This document shows, piece after piece, positions 52,153 to 63,480 of a stretch of DNA of 64,000 nucleotides. The notes below the pieces were generated by a model. It saw only the letters and a list, made by a program, of their open reading frames with translations, was not told where the DNA came from and made no database searches. Source of the stretch: Symsagittifera roscoffensis (taxonomy: Eukaryota > Xenacoelomorpha > Acoela > Convolutidae); assembly GCF_963678635.1 (NCBI RefSeq), contig NC_087062.1, positions 25,252,177 to 25,316,176 on the forward strand, in the 5' to 3' direction. How positions within the stretch are numbered: position 1 is the first letter of the stretch; each line of letters opens with the position of its first letter. The position numbers were made by a program, and so were the translations under genes.

Positions 52153-54119
52153 GCTTCCGATTTGTGTGGCGTCATTCGCCTTGCGCCTTCCCTATGGGGA
52201 ACGGCGCCCTCTTCTAGTTCGATTTCGTGTTCGATGAAATTACAGCAACCGATATCCGCCTTGTGTTTTGAAAATACATCAGCGTTCCGATTTAGGAGGT
52301 CCCGAAATTTTTCGAAATCTCCCTCACCTATTTTCCCTTTTAAATGTTCTATCTCTGGCAAAACCGGTTTGTCAGATTCTAGTTCATATGACGAGGGGCG
52401 TTCCGGAAAATTCGAGCAGCTTGATAAGCCGTCGTCCGTTTCGGATTTCATTGAAAACATTTGATGAATAGATTTTAATTCATTAATCCTCTTTAAAATT
52501 TTATCTCTATTGGTATGATAAGGACAGTCTTTCACACTATAGTTCTTTAAGTTTTGTGTCTCCTCATAGTCGGTCCTCATCGACAAAGCGTAGCCAAGCT
52601 TCTTTCCACGCTGGATTGAAACCGTGGTTACCGAGAAGCTCCGGCCTAAAATCACCGAACTCTGACTATTTGGATTCGGTACTAAGCAAACCTGTTTACT
52701 ATCACTTAACGAATTCAAATTTCTCATTCTAAAAATTGCTACCACAGCCTGTCCTGGTTGTAATTTTACTTTTCTATCCAAAAAAATTGGTAACTTGTTT
52801 TCGTCTGTTATTATCCTATTAATTGGTCTCTTAACACACTTTCGGTCCGGGTTTCTAATCCGTATCAGACCGTTGTTCAAGTCAATCATCACGTCAAAAT
52901 TCCTGACAAAATCTCTGCCCAAGATGATTTGGTCGGCGTCGTCCAGATTCTCTACCACCAGGAAGCTCATCCAAAGATCCCGTCCTCCCATGTGGAGGAC
53001 CGTTATTGGTGTTCTTCCGGCCACGTAGATAGCTCCTCGATTGGCGGCGGCCAGTCGGAGATTCGTTGGAATTAGATCTTCCCGGGTGAAGCCCATTCTT
53101 TCCCAAGTTTTTATCGGCATCACACTCACTACTGCTCCTGTGTCCAGAAGCCCTGTGACTCCGAGTTTTGTTCCGTTGGTGTCGAGCAGATGTGCAGTCA
53201 CATCTGCTTCATACCCAATGTGTACTGCGTCTTGTTCCATCATGGCGTCATGGCCTATCCTGCGGACTTTGAGCTCCTCCTCACCCAAATAGATCTGCCC
53301 CATTTGGTCATCATCTATTGTTACATAAGTCCTGGTGTAGATACTGATTCTATCCACGTTCAGCATCACTTGATACGGCCCATAGACTTCTAGGTAGCGT
53401 CCATGAAGTTTCTTCATGCGAGGGCCACCCGTTGTTAGTAGTGCTCGCACAGCTCTCGACTCAGTGCGTGGCTCCACCTGCCTCAGATAATCTGCATATG
53501 TGTCCAAATGCATCAAAGTGAACTCGGATGGTTCACTCAGATTTCTGATTACCTGGTGTCCAGCCACTGAGATTATCGACTGTATCTTGCTTCCTTGCGG
53601 CACCATGCCGAACCTCTGACCGGAGATCACATTAAGTTTCATGCTCAAACTGCTTGGTGCTTTTGTTTCTTCGAACTCCGTTGCTTCGAAGGTATTCAGT
53701 TGCTCCTGAAGTTTCTCATTTTCCAGTTCAAGTTTCACTTTTTGCTCGATCTCTTTCGTCACCAGTTCCTGCTGCACTCTATTTAGAGCATCCCTCGCGG
53801 CTGCCTTATAATCGATCTTGAAGTCATCAGCCGCAGTTGCTGGTCCCGGCTCACGTGTCTCCTCTGTTACCGCTTGCATTTTCTTTGCCGCCAGCTCTTG
53901 AGGTTTATCCTTTCTGCGTGCCTCCGCGTCACTCAAAAGTCGAGCCTTGCTGGCTTTCACTCCTGACAAAGCTTCTTCATGTCTTGGATGCTTTATGTCT
54001 GCCACTGCATCCCAGAATTGCGGACAATCTGATTTAAAATGACTTTCTCTTGTCCATATCATCCCTCGGTTTGTACCAATTATTCCCTTGGTTTGCTGGT
54101 CCGTTGTTAAAATTGCCAT
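52026..54119 (-). pseudogene. Gag end, protease and RT start of element 2
   Basis: This 697-codon frame begins within the remains of the second zinc knuckle (HFKSDCPQFWDAV). It contains a coiled stretch, the protease motif GLLDTGAVVSVMP with DTG, the FILGRDFVRNFDV-like segment and the RT N-terminus (EIEHLKGKI, YDMIEPSKLPWACGVVMAKK). The corresponding element 1 region is residues 690-1390. It keeps the protease catalytic Asp. Confidence 0.78.
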
Positions 54120-56335
54120 AATTGTTCTTGTAGTATCCTGATCTCGAAGGAGGTTTCAACAAAAGATACTCTTTTGACTTGAGCCTCAACTCCTCCGGTG
54201 TTGGCGCATTGGCTGATAGTGGTGTGTAATGCGTTGCTAGCATCGTACGAAGTTCATCATTCTTCACGCCATCGATGAATTTTTAGGCTACGGCCAGGTT
54301 CATCTTTCGGTTTGACTCATCCGGTTGGCTGCGTCTTCTCACCCTTTCCAAATCATCGAGAAACTTGTCTATCGTTTCATCTTCTCGTTGCCTCCGTTTC
54401 TTGAAGCGCATCATCGCCTGGTGCCCCTGCACCCCTGATCCGAAACGGTTTAACAATATTTCGAAGATTTTCTCAGCAGTGTCACGTTGATATTGCTTCT
54501 TGGCCATGACACAGTTCAGGGCTGTCCCTTCCAAGTTGCTGGTGAGCGCACTGCATTCCTGTCTCTCCGAAAAGTCCTCTTCCTCGAAATGCAGCTTCAT
54601 TACCTCTATCCAGGTATCAATACAGCCATCAAATTCATCTTTATAGCATCTTGGTTTCTTAAAGACTCTCTGGACTTCTCACTGCGTTCATTGGTTCTGG
54701 ATAACCTTGTAAGGAATGTCTCCAAAGACCTGTTTAGGGGTTCAAATGCTGTGGCCATTGCCGTAGCATCCCTTGAGTGTCCCGCCTGAGTGTCCTCACA
54801 CCTCGTCTGAGGCTCTGTATGCGGTGCATCCCTGCAATCCGAATCGCCGTGAGTGTTTCCCGCTTGGCCCACATGACTCCTCCTCGGGCTCGCATGCCCC
54901 CTGTTGCCGGAATCACTTCTCCCAGTCGCATGTGTGCCTTGCGTTGGTCGTTCATTAGAGTTCTGTCTGTTCCCCGTTGAACTTGCTCTACTGTTCGGGC
55001 CCCATGTTCCATTACCCCTTGTGGCATAGCCTGATGAACTGCCCCTGCCTCTAGTAAATCCATACGTCTTCCTCTTTTGATGTTCATTGAAGTTCACCCT
55101 CGGCTCCCTGCTGGGACCTCCCGAGTTCGGTTCTCCTTCTTTTGGTCCACTCTTGCTGCTTAGTAGCCCGTCCAACCTATCCATGATAGCCTGAGTTCGC
55201 CTCTCCATCATCGCGTCTATTTTTGTGTCAAGAGTCCCAAGAGACTGCTCTTGCTGAATTCTTAACTTCTCCATGTCGTCTCTTAAGCGTAACTCTCGCT
55301 GTTCCGCCTCTCTTGTCATTCGCGACAAGTTCTTCGCCATATGCTCGTCCGTTCTTTCTTTCAAGCGTTTTTCGCTCCTGCCAACTTCTTGTCTATTGCA
55401 GTTTATTTCTTCCCGCAGATTTTCTCTTTCAATGTGAACTGCTCTTTCTAGTTCACTCATTCTTATGGACATCTGTTCATTTTGTTCTCCTAAACTGTCC
55501 ACTATGTTCTTTAAGGCTTCCTCTAGTGCTGCCCCGTTATCCACGAGTGGCGTCACGAGTGGCGTCACCGTTATCCTCTGTTTCTACTCTCTCCAGTTTG
55601 CGGCTCTGAATTTGTCATAATCGCGAAGCCTCTCGACTGGCCCGGTGTGTTTGCCTCTTTGCTTATCGTTGTCACCACACCAAATTTGTCCATGGTTCCA
55701 GTCTCTCTTCCGACGTATGCCTCATTCTCCTGGGTCGAACTATTGAGGCTGACTTCAGACCCAAAGTCCCCTTGCTCTTCTTCGTCCTCTTCCTTCTGGG
55801 ATTCACCTTCATTTCCTGCGCCTCCTCCCATGGTGAATGGGAAGATGTTTCCTAAGGTGTTCCTCATTCTTTCTGAGAACGATGATGACGTTGTTTGTTT
55901 CTCAGTTCAGCCTGCCATCATAGTGTTGTCTGTCGGAGATTTTCTAGTTGCCGCTATTTCAGTTGATGTGTCGGACAGTTCCGACATCTCCTCTCGATCC
56001 AATGTCTCGGTGGAAGTGGCAAAATCATGGCCTTGTTCTACCGGAGTAGATTCACTCGCCAGCCTTCTGCCTCTCCCTTCCAGTCCAAGTACTTCCTGGT
56101 TGTCGTTCATGGCATGATCCGTATTGACCTCCACTTCTAACAGTTCTTTTCGCTCTTCTGAGTTCTTCTGACTCCTTGTTTCAACCATTTTGCCTGAAAC
56201 CGTCTCCCCTTTGTCGGTCCGGGCTCGTTTGATCCAATCCACAAAAGGATCGGTCATCGTTTTTCTTTGCTTTTCAGGTATGGATTTCCTAGAGCTATTA
56301 CCTCGTTTCGGTATCCTTGACTTGTCTAGACTCAT
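54034..56335 (-). pseudogene. Gag of element 2 (frame-broken, zinc knuckles deleted)
   Basis: Frames 56335-55907, 55867-55571, 55568-54606, 54600-54283 and 54267-54034 together cover Gag. They show the acidic N-terminus with MVETRS, a coiled coil (SELERAVHIERENLREEINC), and a capsid-like region (KLHFEEEDFSERQ, FEILLNRFGSGVQGHQAMMR, DELRTMLATHYT). After DDMDKRKS the sequence jumps straight to HFKSDCP, so about 60 residues, including the whole first knuckle and most of the second, are missing relative to element 1. The start codon at 56335 is the first ATG of the region and has a parallel in element 1. Confidence 0.75.
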
Positions 56336-57117
56336 TCTCTATTTGTCACTTTATAATGCCTATGCATTTAATTTGATTGCTAGTGACCTTTTAGTTTAAC
56401 TACCAATAAAATGACACAACACAATAAATTTCACAAGATTCTATAAAATAGTGACCACGAATCCTTGTACGTTATCAGAGTACAGTTTGTATATAATTTA
56501 TTCACACTAACCGATTATCGGTCGTAAGATTTGAAAACTAGCACAATATGATGTTATCAGTCAATTTAAAAGATAGTGTACTCACTACCCAGTCAAGCAC
56601 AGTTTACGTTGATTTAAAATCAAAAACAAAAAAAATATATAATGACAGAATATTAATGCCTCTATGAAAAAAAAACGTATGTGTAGTGTACTTTTAGTCG
56701 GTCGCAGTACAATAGTCGAACTTGTCTTTTAAAGAAAAAGCTTTCCCTGCTCGGTGCTGCACCAAACAGACAAAACTTTGAAGGCAGTAATTTTCTCAAG
56801 TGGGCGTCTATTGCACCCACCGAGTACTGTTTTACCTATCTGCCTTCTGACTGCCCGAGTTAGACCTACTAAAACCCTCAGGGCAGTCGACTTTCACAAA
56901 AACGTATTATGTTACAATTCACACCAATGAATCACGCTCTTTTTAATATAGACTTAGTGTCGCGAATATCCGAGTTCGGACCTGTTTTGTTTTGGTCTGG
57001 TTCTTATTGAAAGGCAAGTTACCAGTGCAGTCACTAATTCCTGGCCTGTGTGCTAATAACCTAATACCTCTCACTTTAGTCTTTCTTTCGCCTACCTAAG
57101 TCCTTTAATAAAATAAT

Positions 57118-57330
57118 ACCCCTCCGGATTGGCACAAATAGGACCCTTCCGTACTAACAAAATCTAGACCCCTCCGGATTGGGACCCCTCTGAGTTAGTT
57201 AATATAAGACCCCTCCGGATTTGGACCCCTCCGAATTAGCAACTACAACACCCCTCCGGATTCGGACCCCTCCTATTTTGAAAAAAAATTTGACCCCTCC
57301 GGTTTGGGAGCCCTCCGGTTTCGTAAAAGT
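57118..57330 (-). repeat. Irregular CCCCTCCGGATT repeat cluster in the element 2 leader
   Basis: About nine copies of ACCCCTCCGGATTG or close variants, irregularly spaced by 15-40 bp. The motif core reappears in the LTR hairpin arms (CCTTCCGGATT). It takes the place that the 14-bp array has in element 1, with unrelated sequence. Confidence 0.8.
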
Positions 57331-59123
57331 AGCTTTTCGGAGATTTCCTTCTTTCAACCTATACCCCTCCGGATACGTTCTCCGATGCAATTTTTTGCTT
57401 TTTCAATTAACTAGGAAGGGTATGTACTACTTTCCTAGACCCTTCCGGATTGAAGTTAAGCCTCTTATTTTACAATTCACACTAACGGTGAAGGGTCTTA
57501 TCGCCCGCCTAACTTCGGCTCGAATAAGGTTTTTCTGTGCCTTTAGCCTTCCCTTTTCGTCTAGAACGGCCTAAAGTTACTTTATTCAACCGCTATTACC
57601 TTTTGGTAGGGGTATAAGGGCTTTTCTACAAGAAATTTACAAAACGTGAAGGGTCTACCCTCCCAAGATGGTGAATTTGCTAAAAACAATCTCAAAAAAA
57701 TTTTCACGCTTACTTTTCCGAAAAACTTTTGTCCCTATCAGTAAGTTCAGCTAATTTCTGATCTATTGGTACCAAGATCAACTTGATATGCCTAGTAGTT
57801 CCAAAGTTATTAACCAAAACGTCTTTTTTCCAAAGTCAAGAAATTTCTCTCTTATAGGTTCCGCCTAAATCTGGTCCTTTCGACCTAAAAATTATTGATC
57901 CGAGCTCAGAAGGCGGCCTATACTCTTCTAGTTCAATGCAAAAGACCCGATCTAAGACGCTTTAGTTGAAAAAATTTGCGAAAAACTATGCTACCTGTAC
58001 CCCTCCGGATTGATGAATCCACCAAATCAAACACGTTAAGTTCGATTTCCCTGCAACCGGGAAGGCTTTCGGGTAGCGGGTTTTAAAACTTGTAGATTCG
58101 CTAGTGGACGTTGTCCGAACAACTATCTTCACTGTTCTAACTCAAAAATTTCAAAAAATTTTCTGAATTTTTAGTGTTTCGTTTTCTCAAAAATCACGAA
58201 AATTTGGTTTTTTGTTCCAAATTAGTTCCAACCACTTCCGAACTAAACTTAACCGGTTCTATCTATTGTAGTAGTGCAGTTATAATGTAACACACTAATT
58301 TAGCGCTTTTTTTTGTTCCAAAAATTATCGATATCTCAAAAATCGCGACTTGTGGGGGGATCAAAATATCGCTATTTTGACCCTAAAAACCGGTCTGCTT
58401 TCTGTGTTTTTCACTGAAAAACTGTATAAGAGTATTAATATAGACTAAATTAGTAATAATATTGGTAATACTATACCCTCCGGGTTTGTTTAATATCCGA
58501 ATTAAGGTGCTTAACTCGGATATTCGCAGTTCGGTGAAGGGTCACTACAGTGCAGCACTGTCGAGCCCCCCACAGATTACTATCTTAATTTCTGTACCAA
58601 AAGGGATACAAAACTTGTTAACGATACCCAACAATCGATTTTTGTTGTCGTTGAGCCCCTTCTTGTTGCTCCATGTACTGCTTGCCGGATCAGTCTTCTC
58701 CCAAGACCCTTCCGAATTGAGCGCAAATCAGCTGACCCTTCCGGATTGAGCGCAATTTATCATTAACGTGCTTAAATGCTCAAATAACCCTACAGTACAA
58801 GCCTCACAAACAGGCTACAAAATTGATCGTAACAATCCTGACTGATATAAAAGCCTGCAACAACAATATATCTATCAACAACAACGGGGGGGTCGGATCA
58901 CATCTTGTCTGGGGGGATGATTTCTACTGATTTTTTACTTTTTTCACTGTTTTTGGTTTTTTCGGTTTTTTTTAATGTTTTTTGTTTTTCTTGGGTACTA
59001 TACTACTTTTTGTTTGGTTTTATATATATCTTTAAGTGTTTTTGGTCACAAACCTCTCAGGGAACGAGGGAATGGCCGATCCCCCCGCCCTTCCTGATTC
59101 CTGAATTTTCGGTCTTAACTAAG

Positions 59124-59154
59124 TTAAAAAGCTATTCACGGTAATCCGGAAGGC
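59124..59154 (-). promoter_or_regulatory. Leader block conserved with element 1
   Basis: On the minus strand it reads AGCCTTCCGGATTACCGTG then AATAGCTTTTTAA, matching 12251-12282. The distance from the PBS is similar in both (roughly 100-120 bases). Confidence 0.55.
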
Positions 59155-59274
59155 TTCCGCGTTCCGAACTACCCTTCCGCCCCGGTGGCTTAGTTCTTAG
59201 GCCGTTGATGTGAGCATCCGCTCGGCGCGGAGTGATCGTTAACGGTTCTGCCGGTCATGATGTTAAAAAAGAAT

Positions 59275-59291
59275 AACACCCAGGAGCGCCA
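59275..59291 (-). other. Element 2 primer-binding site (candidate)
   Basis: The minus strand reads TGGCGCTCCTGGGTGTT, identical to the element 1 site, and lies 12 bases inside the LTR end. Confidence 0.7.
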
Positions 59292-59303
59292 TAAAAACAT
59301 GTA

Positions 59304-60218
59304 TGTAACATTCGCCCGGAAGATACATATCGACGGAAAATAAAACTAAGTCCTAAGACGACTGGCTAACGTCTAAACAGAGCTCTATATGCTTTTCACT
59401 GTCTCTACCAAGCCAGTACTTTTGGTGGTCTTTTCTAACATCGGGTCGACAAAAAACGTTACTGCTTTCGGCTTCGGTCAAAACACTCAAATTAACTAGA
59501 TTACATGCAGAAATAGTGAGCTCATGGCTGGGTCTCAGTATCCCCAGACCACGAGGTCACTCCTAAAAACAGGGCTACTACTTATTGAATTATTATTGTT
59601 TTTGTTCATTAGATAAAAACCATCATCTCCATCGAAGATGGATCAACCCTTTCCCCCAACTCCTAGGTTCTCATCCTTATCAAAATGAATCCAGTTGTTA
59701 ATTAAATTCAATTCAGGACATGACAAGAAGCTAAAAGTTTATATAACAGGATAAAAGTTTCAGTCCCGAAACCCTTCCGGATTCTTGAATCCACTGAATC
59801 AAGTATGTTAATCTTGATTTCTCCGTAATCCGGAAGGCTATCTTCCACCCTTCACCGTTGTCTGCAACGGCCTTGCAACTATTGTAGCGACACAATAGTT
59901 GCAACTCGGAACATTCTTCTGTTCTTCTCTGTTGTCTTTCTATCACAATCTTCGTTGTTTTCGTCAGTGCGACTATCGTTCTTCTGTCGCTTTTCAGCTT
60001 TTCTGCCAAAATGGCCGTTTCTAACGTTTCTCAGAAATGTTACGTCATCACTTCGAAAATTTAAAATTTAGCAATTTCCGAATCCTTCAACCTTCACGTT
60101 TTGTTCAATCGTTCGAATAACGTTCTTAATCCTTCAAAATCACTAACTCGGAAGGCTCGCTGCTAAAAATTCGAAATCTGCAGAGATTTCAATTTGTCCA
60201 TTCTGGTCGAATGTCACA
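59304..60218 (-). repeat. Element 2 5' LTR
   Basis: 915 bp, apparently identical to 36151-37065, including the nested hairpin (59773-59837) and a meaningless 92-codon frame. It is followed outward not by host DNA but by element 2 3'-UTR sequence. Confidence 0.93.
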
Positions 60219-60514
60219 TACTCCCCGGACAGTCCTGTCAATGTCCTCATTGAATCACGCAATGTTCGTAAAATAGATACAGTGTCATCGAACAGAATTT
60301 ACAAAATGCACGAAATTACTTTTATCTACGTCACATCGACTCACTGCAGAATACAAATGGCATCATACTACATCACTATAGCCTTCAAATTCTCTCATTA
60401 ATCTGCACATTGAGGATATGACTTAAGATAAAACATATTTTCTGACTTCCAATGTCAATGTCCCGATTAAAACTTTCCTATTAGATTTAAAAGGTGTTGG
60501 CTTGCAGGACAGTC
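60219..60514 (-). mobile_element. Truncated 3' tail of a second element 2 copy, fused to the 5' LTR
   Basis: These 296 bases equal 37066-37361, the stretch just upstream of the 3' LTR, including the PPT-like GTCCGGGGAGTA. The 59304-60218 LTR therefore serves both as 5' LTR of element 2 and as 3' LTR of a truncated neighbour. This is the structure left by LTR-LTR recombination in a tandem. It ends abruptly at 60514 in the non-LTR element. Confidence 0.8.
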
Positions 60515-61786
60515 AGTTACAAGATCTTTATATTTGTCAATTTTTCGCTCTTCCGCTTCAGCGGCAGCCGTACCAGGGTTACAAACAGACCCGGCATTAA
60601 TCCTACAAGGAGCTAAGGAGTCTACTACCGTTACATCCCACAAGAGCTGCTTACCATCAGCCCATGGAACGAGCGTCAAACCGTCTGGTCGCTTCTGATC
60701 GGTCCTGTAGAGGTGTCGTGGTTCTAAAACAGACGAAATGTGAGTAGATGATAGACTCTGCTTTATAAGGGCATTCAGGTTTGAATGCCTAGAGAATCTC
60801 CCTGCACTTTTGAGGCAAAAAAGACCATGCCAACCATCCTCGGTAACGTCTTTTCCGCGCACGCATTTATGCCGTTCGCATATTTTTGATCCTAATCGAA
60901 GTCCTATCGCAATTCTGAGTTGTTTGTTTGACAGTTTTAACCTTAAATTTTTGCACGGGATGACGTTCAACCATTGGGATCCAAATCTATCTTGGAACGC
61001 GTTGAAACTTTTTACTTCCGTTGGTTCGAGTCGTAAAATCAAGTCTGCAATTTCGCTGTCAAAAATTGGCTCCGTCCAATTTTTTTGGATTTCATTTTCC
61101 GGAGCCATTTCAATTTTTCCAAAGTCAAACCACCGTTTAAGCGCATCATCATAGGTTCCATCCACATGCTCCAAACCAAATATTTCGCTCAAGGCATCTT
61201 TCGCTCCTACTGCTGAGGCTAAGAAAGCGGGTAAAGCGAGTAGACGAGCGGAAGAAACACCCAAGCCACCTTTGGCTGCCGGGAGAACTGCTTGTAAAAA
61301 CTGGTTATCATCCATTTTCACGTTAATGACCTTGCATAACGAATTTCTTAGTAATTTATCGTAGCGTTCCAAAAAATCATTTTGCAAAAAACAAGGGCTC
61401 GTACGCAAAAAATATAGGAGTTTTGGCATGCTAACGCAATTTTTCAGGAGGTAAAAACCATAATGGGCGTCTAGTTTGTCAATGACATCCGAGATTTTTT
61501 CAAGCTCCCTAATTTTTTCGTCCAGCAATTCTTTTCGGCAAAGTTCGCCGATTGGAGATCCTAAAATGAGGAGTTCTTCTTTTGTTTTTATTTTTATTTT
61601 GGGGCATATTTTTCGAAATTGTGTTAAAATTGAATTATACTGTGTACTAGTAGTCGGTCCCAAAAAACAAAGTTCACACTTCTCAGTGTTTAAGCTCAGG
61701 CCGTAAATTTGTTCCGATTTCAGAATGTTTTTAAGGTCCCGGAGTACTAACTTATAGTCGTCGGCTAAATTCCCATCATCTATATA
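60515..61786 (-). pseudogene. C-terminal half of RLE-type non-LTR retrotransposon ORF
   Basis: The frame (called from 61663, readable from about 61780) starts with the RT catalytic box YIDDGNLADDYK, continues through the thumb region (LLKNCVSMPKLLYFLR) and reaches a zinc-type cluster (CERHKCVRGKDV, GWHGLFCLKSAGRFSRHS). It ends with [10 protein letters not shown] and LLWDVTVVD, resembling the PD-(D/E)XK core of restriction-like endonucleases. It is cut after KYKDLVTD by the element 2 tail. The missing 3' end can be seen in the other copy at 35640-35870. The ORF track start inside RT is not a true start. Confidence 0.75.
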
Positions 61787-62939
61787 TCAGATGTTAATTT
61801 TCGATTCCAACTGTTTGAATAGTGTATGAATTGTGTCCGCAAAAAGGGGTGGGGCTTCGGGATCACCTTGCTGAGTTCCATCTTCTGACATTATGACAGA
61901 GCTTCCATAAAAAAGGTAACTAGGTTTACCATACGCGCAATGAGTGTAATTATACAATTCGGGGCGATTTGAAAAAATATGATTCAGCATTGTTTCTCTG
62001 TTTAAAGAGTTAAAGGCATTCTTAAAATCTAGTTTTAAAAAAACAGTGCATTTTGGATTGTTGTCGCGTTCAATTAGGTTTCGAAACGAGTGCGCAGCTA
62101 TGTCTGCTCCTCGTTTGGTACCGCATCCTACCTGTACGTTTCCGAAAAAATTTTGTCGCTCGGAGAGGGCCTTGCTTCCAGCGCATTTAGACGCGATACG
62201 TCTCAGCGTGTTGCCTATGGCAATCGGTCTCAACCCTCCGTCTATTTTTATGAGGGCGATAAGCTTTGCGCCAAAAAAGAAAGGTCTTAGTGGTTCCGGT
62301 ATTTTGCCATCTCCAATGAGGTTTATCAGCTTAGTAAGCGATTTCACTGCCATTCGACTTACTAACAAGATCTTTAAAAATTTGAGGAAATATTTTATCA
62401 GGACCTGCTGCTGATCCGTTTGGAAAGGACATTATCGCTTTGTATAGGTCGAAATCGGTTACGAAAAAACTATCCATTTTTTCTGGATTTGGAGCTGCAA
62501 ATTTGGCTCGCTGCGGGTGCTTAGACAACAATTTTTGATAGTTATCAGTTGAAAAAGGAGCTATTTTGTCATCCGAAGCAGCAAGCCTTATTCCTCCCTT
62601 TACATTTCCTTCATCGAGCTTACTACTTATTAACTTTATTCTCTGCTCGAGGTCACTCAGAGGCGGGCTTGAAACTTGGGGATGGGGTTTTGGAAGTGAC
62701 ACGTCATTTGCTCGAATTTTTTTATTTATCAAAGAGCTCATGCTTGTGGTCTGTTTGCGTCCACTTCTTTTCGGTTGCTCCAAAAAAAGCAAGAACGACG
62801 TTAAAAAAATTAGCCATTTTGTAACATCTTCTACATTGTAGACGATGTCATTTAATTTGTCCGACAGAATTTCTGCCAAGGGAACACGCGAGTCTTTTGG
62901 CACTGAGTACTCGGACATTTGAGATGGCTGTATTAACAA
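61787..62939 (-). pseudogene. Reverse transcriptase N-terminal half of the RLE-type element
   Basis: Frames 62939-62331 and 62368-61787 together read FPNGSAAGPDKIFPQIFKDL, PFFFGAKLIALIKIDGGLRP, VFLKLDFKNAFNSLNRE and QQGDPEAPPLFADTIHTLF. These are typical non-LTR RT motifs 1-4, with the catalytic Asp in LDFKNAF. A frameshift lies at about 62345, and a stop at about 61787 separates it from YIDDGN. Frame breaks make it inactive. Confidence 0.78.
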
Positions 62940-63162
62940 AATTGTCTAGCACTAAATCATTACCTATTGTTTCTTTATTAACAGATTTTACATCAACGCA
63001 TAAAAGACACTGAAACCATTGGGTTTTCTTAGAGTCGCTAAGAGAAATATTTACCCAGCTGATATGATACCAACTAGAACAACAATCACATCTAATCCAA
63101 TTTATCAGTCATGAAGGTTTTAAGCAATATTTGCTTGCACACTCTTTGTTGTTTTTCCTCAT
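62940..63162 (-). pseudogene. PHD-like zinc finger at the N-terminus of the RLE-type element
   Basis: From the ATG at 63162 the minus strand reads MRKNNKECASKYC, a TGA, then INWIRCDCCSSWYHISWVNI and QWFQCLLC. The spacing of Cys pairs, WI-CD-C--WYH and the last C-x-x-C follows PHD fingers, with one expected Cys replaced by Trp. A frame change at about 62940 links it to the RT frame. PHD fingers occur at the N-terminus of several non-LTR families and may read chromatin. Confidence 0.6.
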
Positions 63163-63480
63163 CTTGACGCAGCATAAAGGTAAAAAAAAGGATTTTGACT
63201 GGACTTTAGGGGACTGAACTAACCCATGATAAGCGGTTAGTGGGAATTTTACAAATCAGCATATAAAAAAAAGACAACTAAATTAATTTAAATTTTGAAA
63301 TCGAATTATAAAAATCAAAAACAAGGAACAATCTCACCCGAGCTCAGTAGGTCCAGCGGCGCACCACCAGACTCCTCAAGCCAGTTCCAGTTCCCCACCT
63401 CCCCACAGAAAGCCACTTGACAGACCTGTCTCTAAAATCCCTCAGAGGGCGCTCCACATACAGGCACAAACATCAAACAT
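63163..63480. other. Sequence upstream of the non-LTR element; no gene seen
   Basis: AT-rich to 63320, then a GC-richer stretch (63330-63460) with several CCAG and CCCC runs that could be the 5' UTR of the non-LTR element. I see no coding or RNA signal. Confidence 0.4.

Larger units (their letters stand above)
56336..59303 (-). other. Element 2 leader (5' untranslated region)
   Basis: Almost 3 kb without a credible gene. It holds a cluster of CCCCTCCGGATT motifs (57118-57330), further CCTTCCGGATT and CCGGAAGG motifs (about 58000-58080, 58700-58750, 59140-59180), an A-rich tract on the element strand (about 59045-58920), the shared leader block (59154-59124) and the PBS. The short open frames in it look accidental. 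Confidence 0.7.
36151..60218 (-). mobile_element. Element 2: giant 24.1-kb Ty3/gypsy-type LTR retrotransposon, minus strand
   Basis: It is flanked by two LTRs of 915 bp that look identical. In reading direction: LTR (60218-59304), PBS (59291-59275), leader to 56336, gag-pol (56335-47097), spacer with splice acceptor, second coding region (46740-37886), 3' UTR with PPT-like site (37077-37066), LTR (37065-36151). Every module of element 1 is present in the same order, but LTR and leader sequences are unrelated except at their ends, so this is a sister family. The coding regions carry more than ten frame breaks, nonsense codons and a deletion through the Gag zinc knuckles, so this copy should not be autonomous. 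Confidence 0.92.

Noticed and set aside
59160-59250. tRNA-like gene near the element 2 PBS
   Set aside because: No cloverleaf with T-loop and anticodon arms could be drawn; the apparent similarity is only the PBS.
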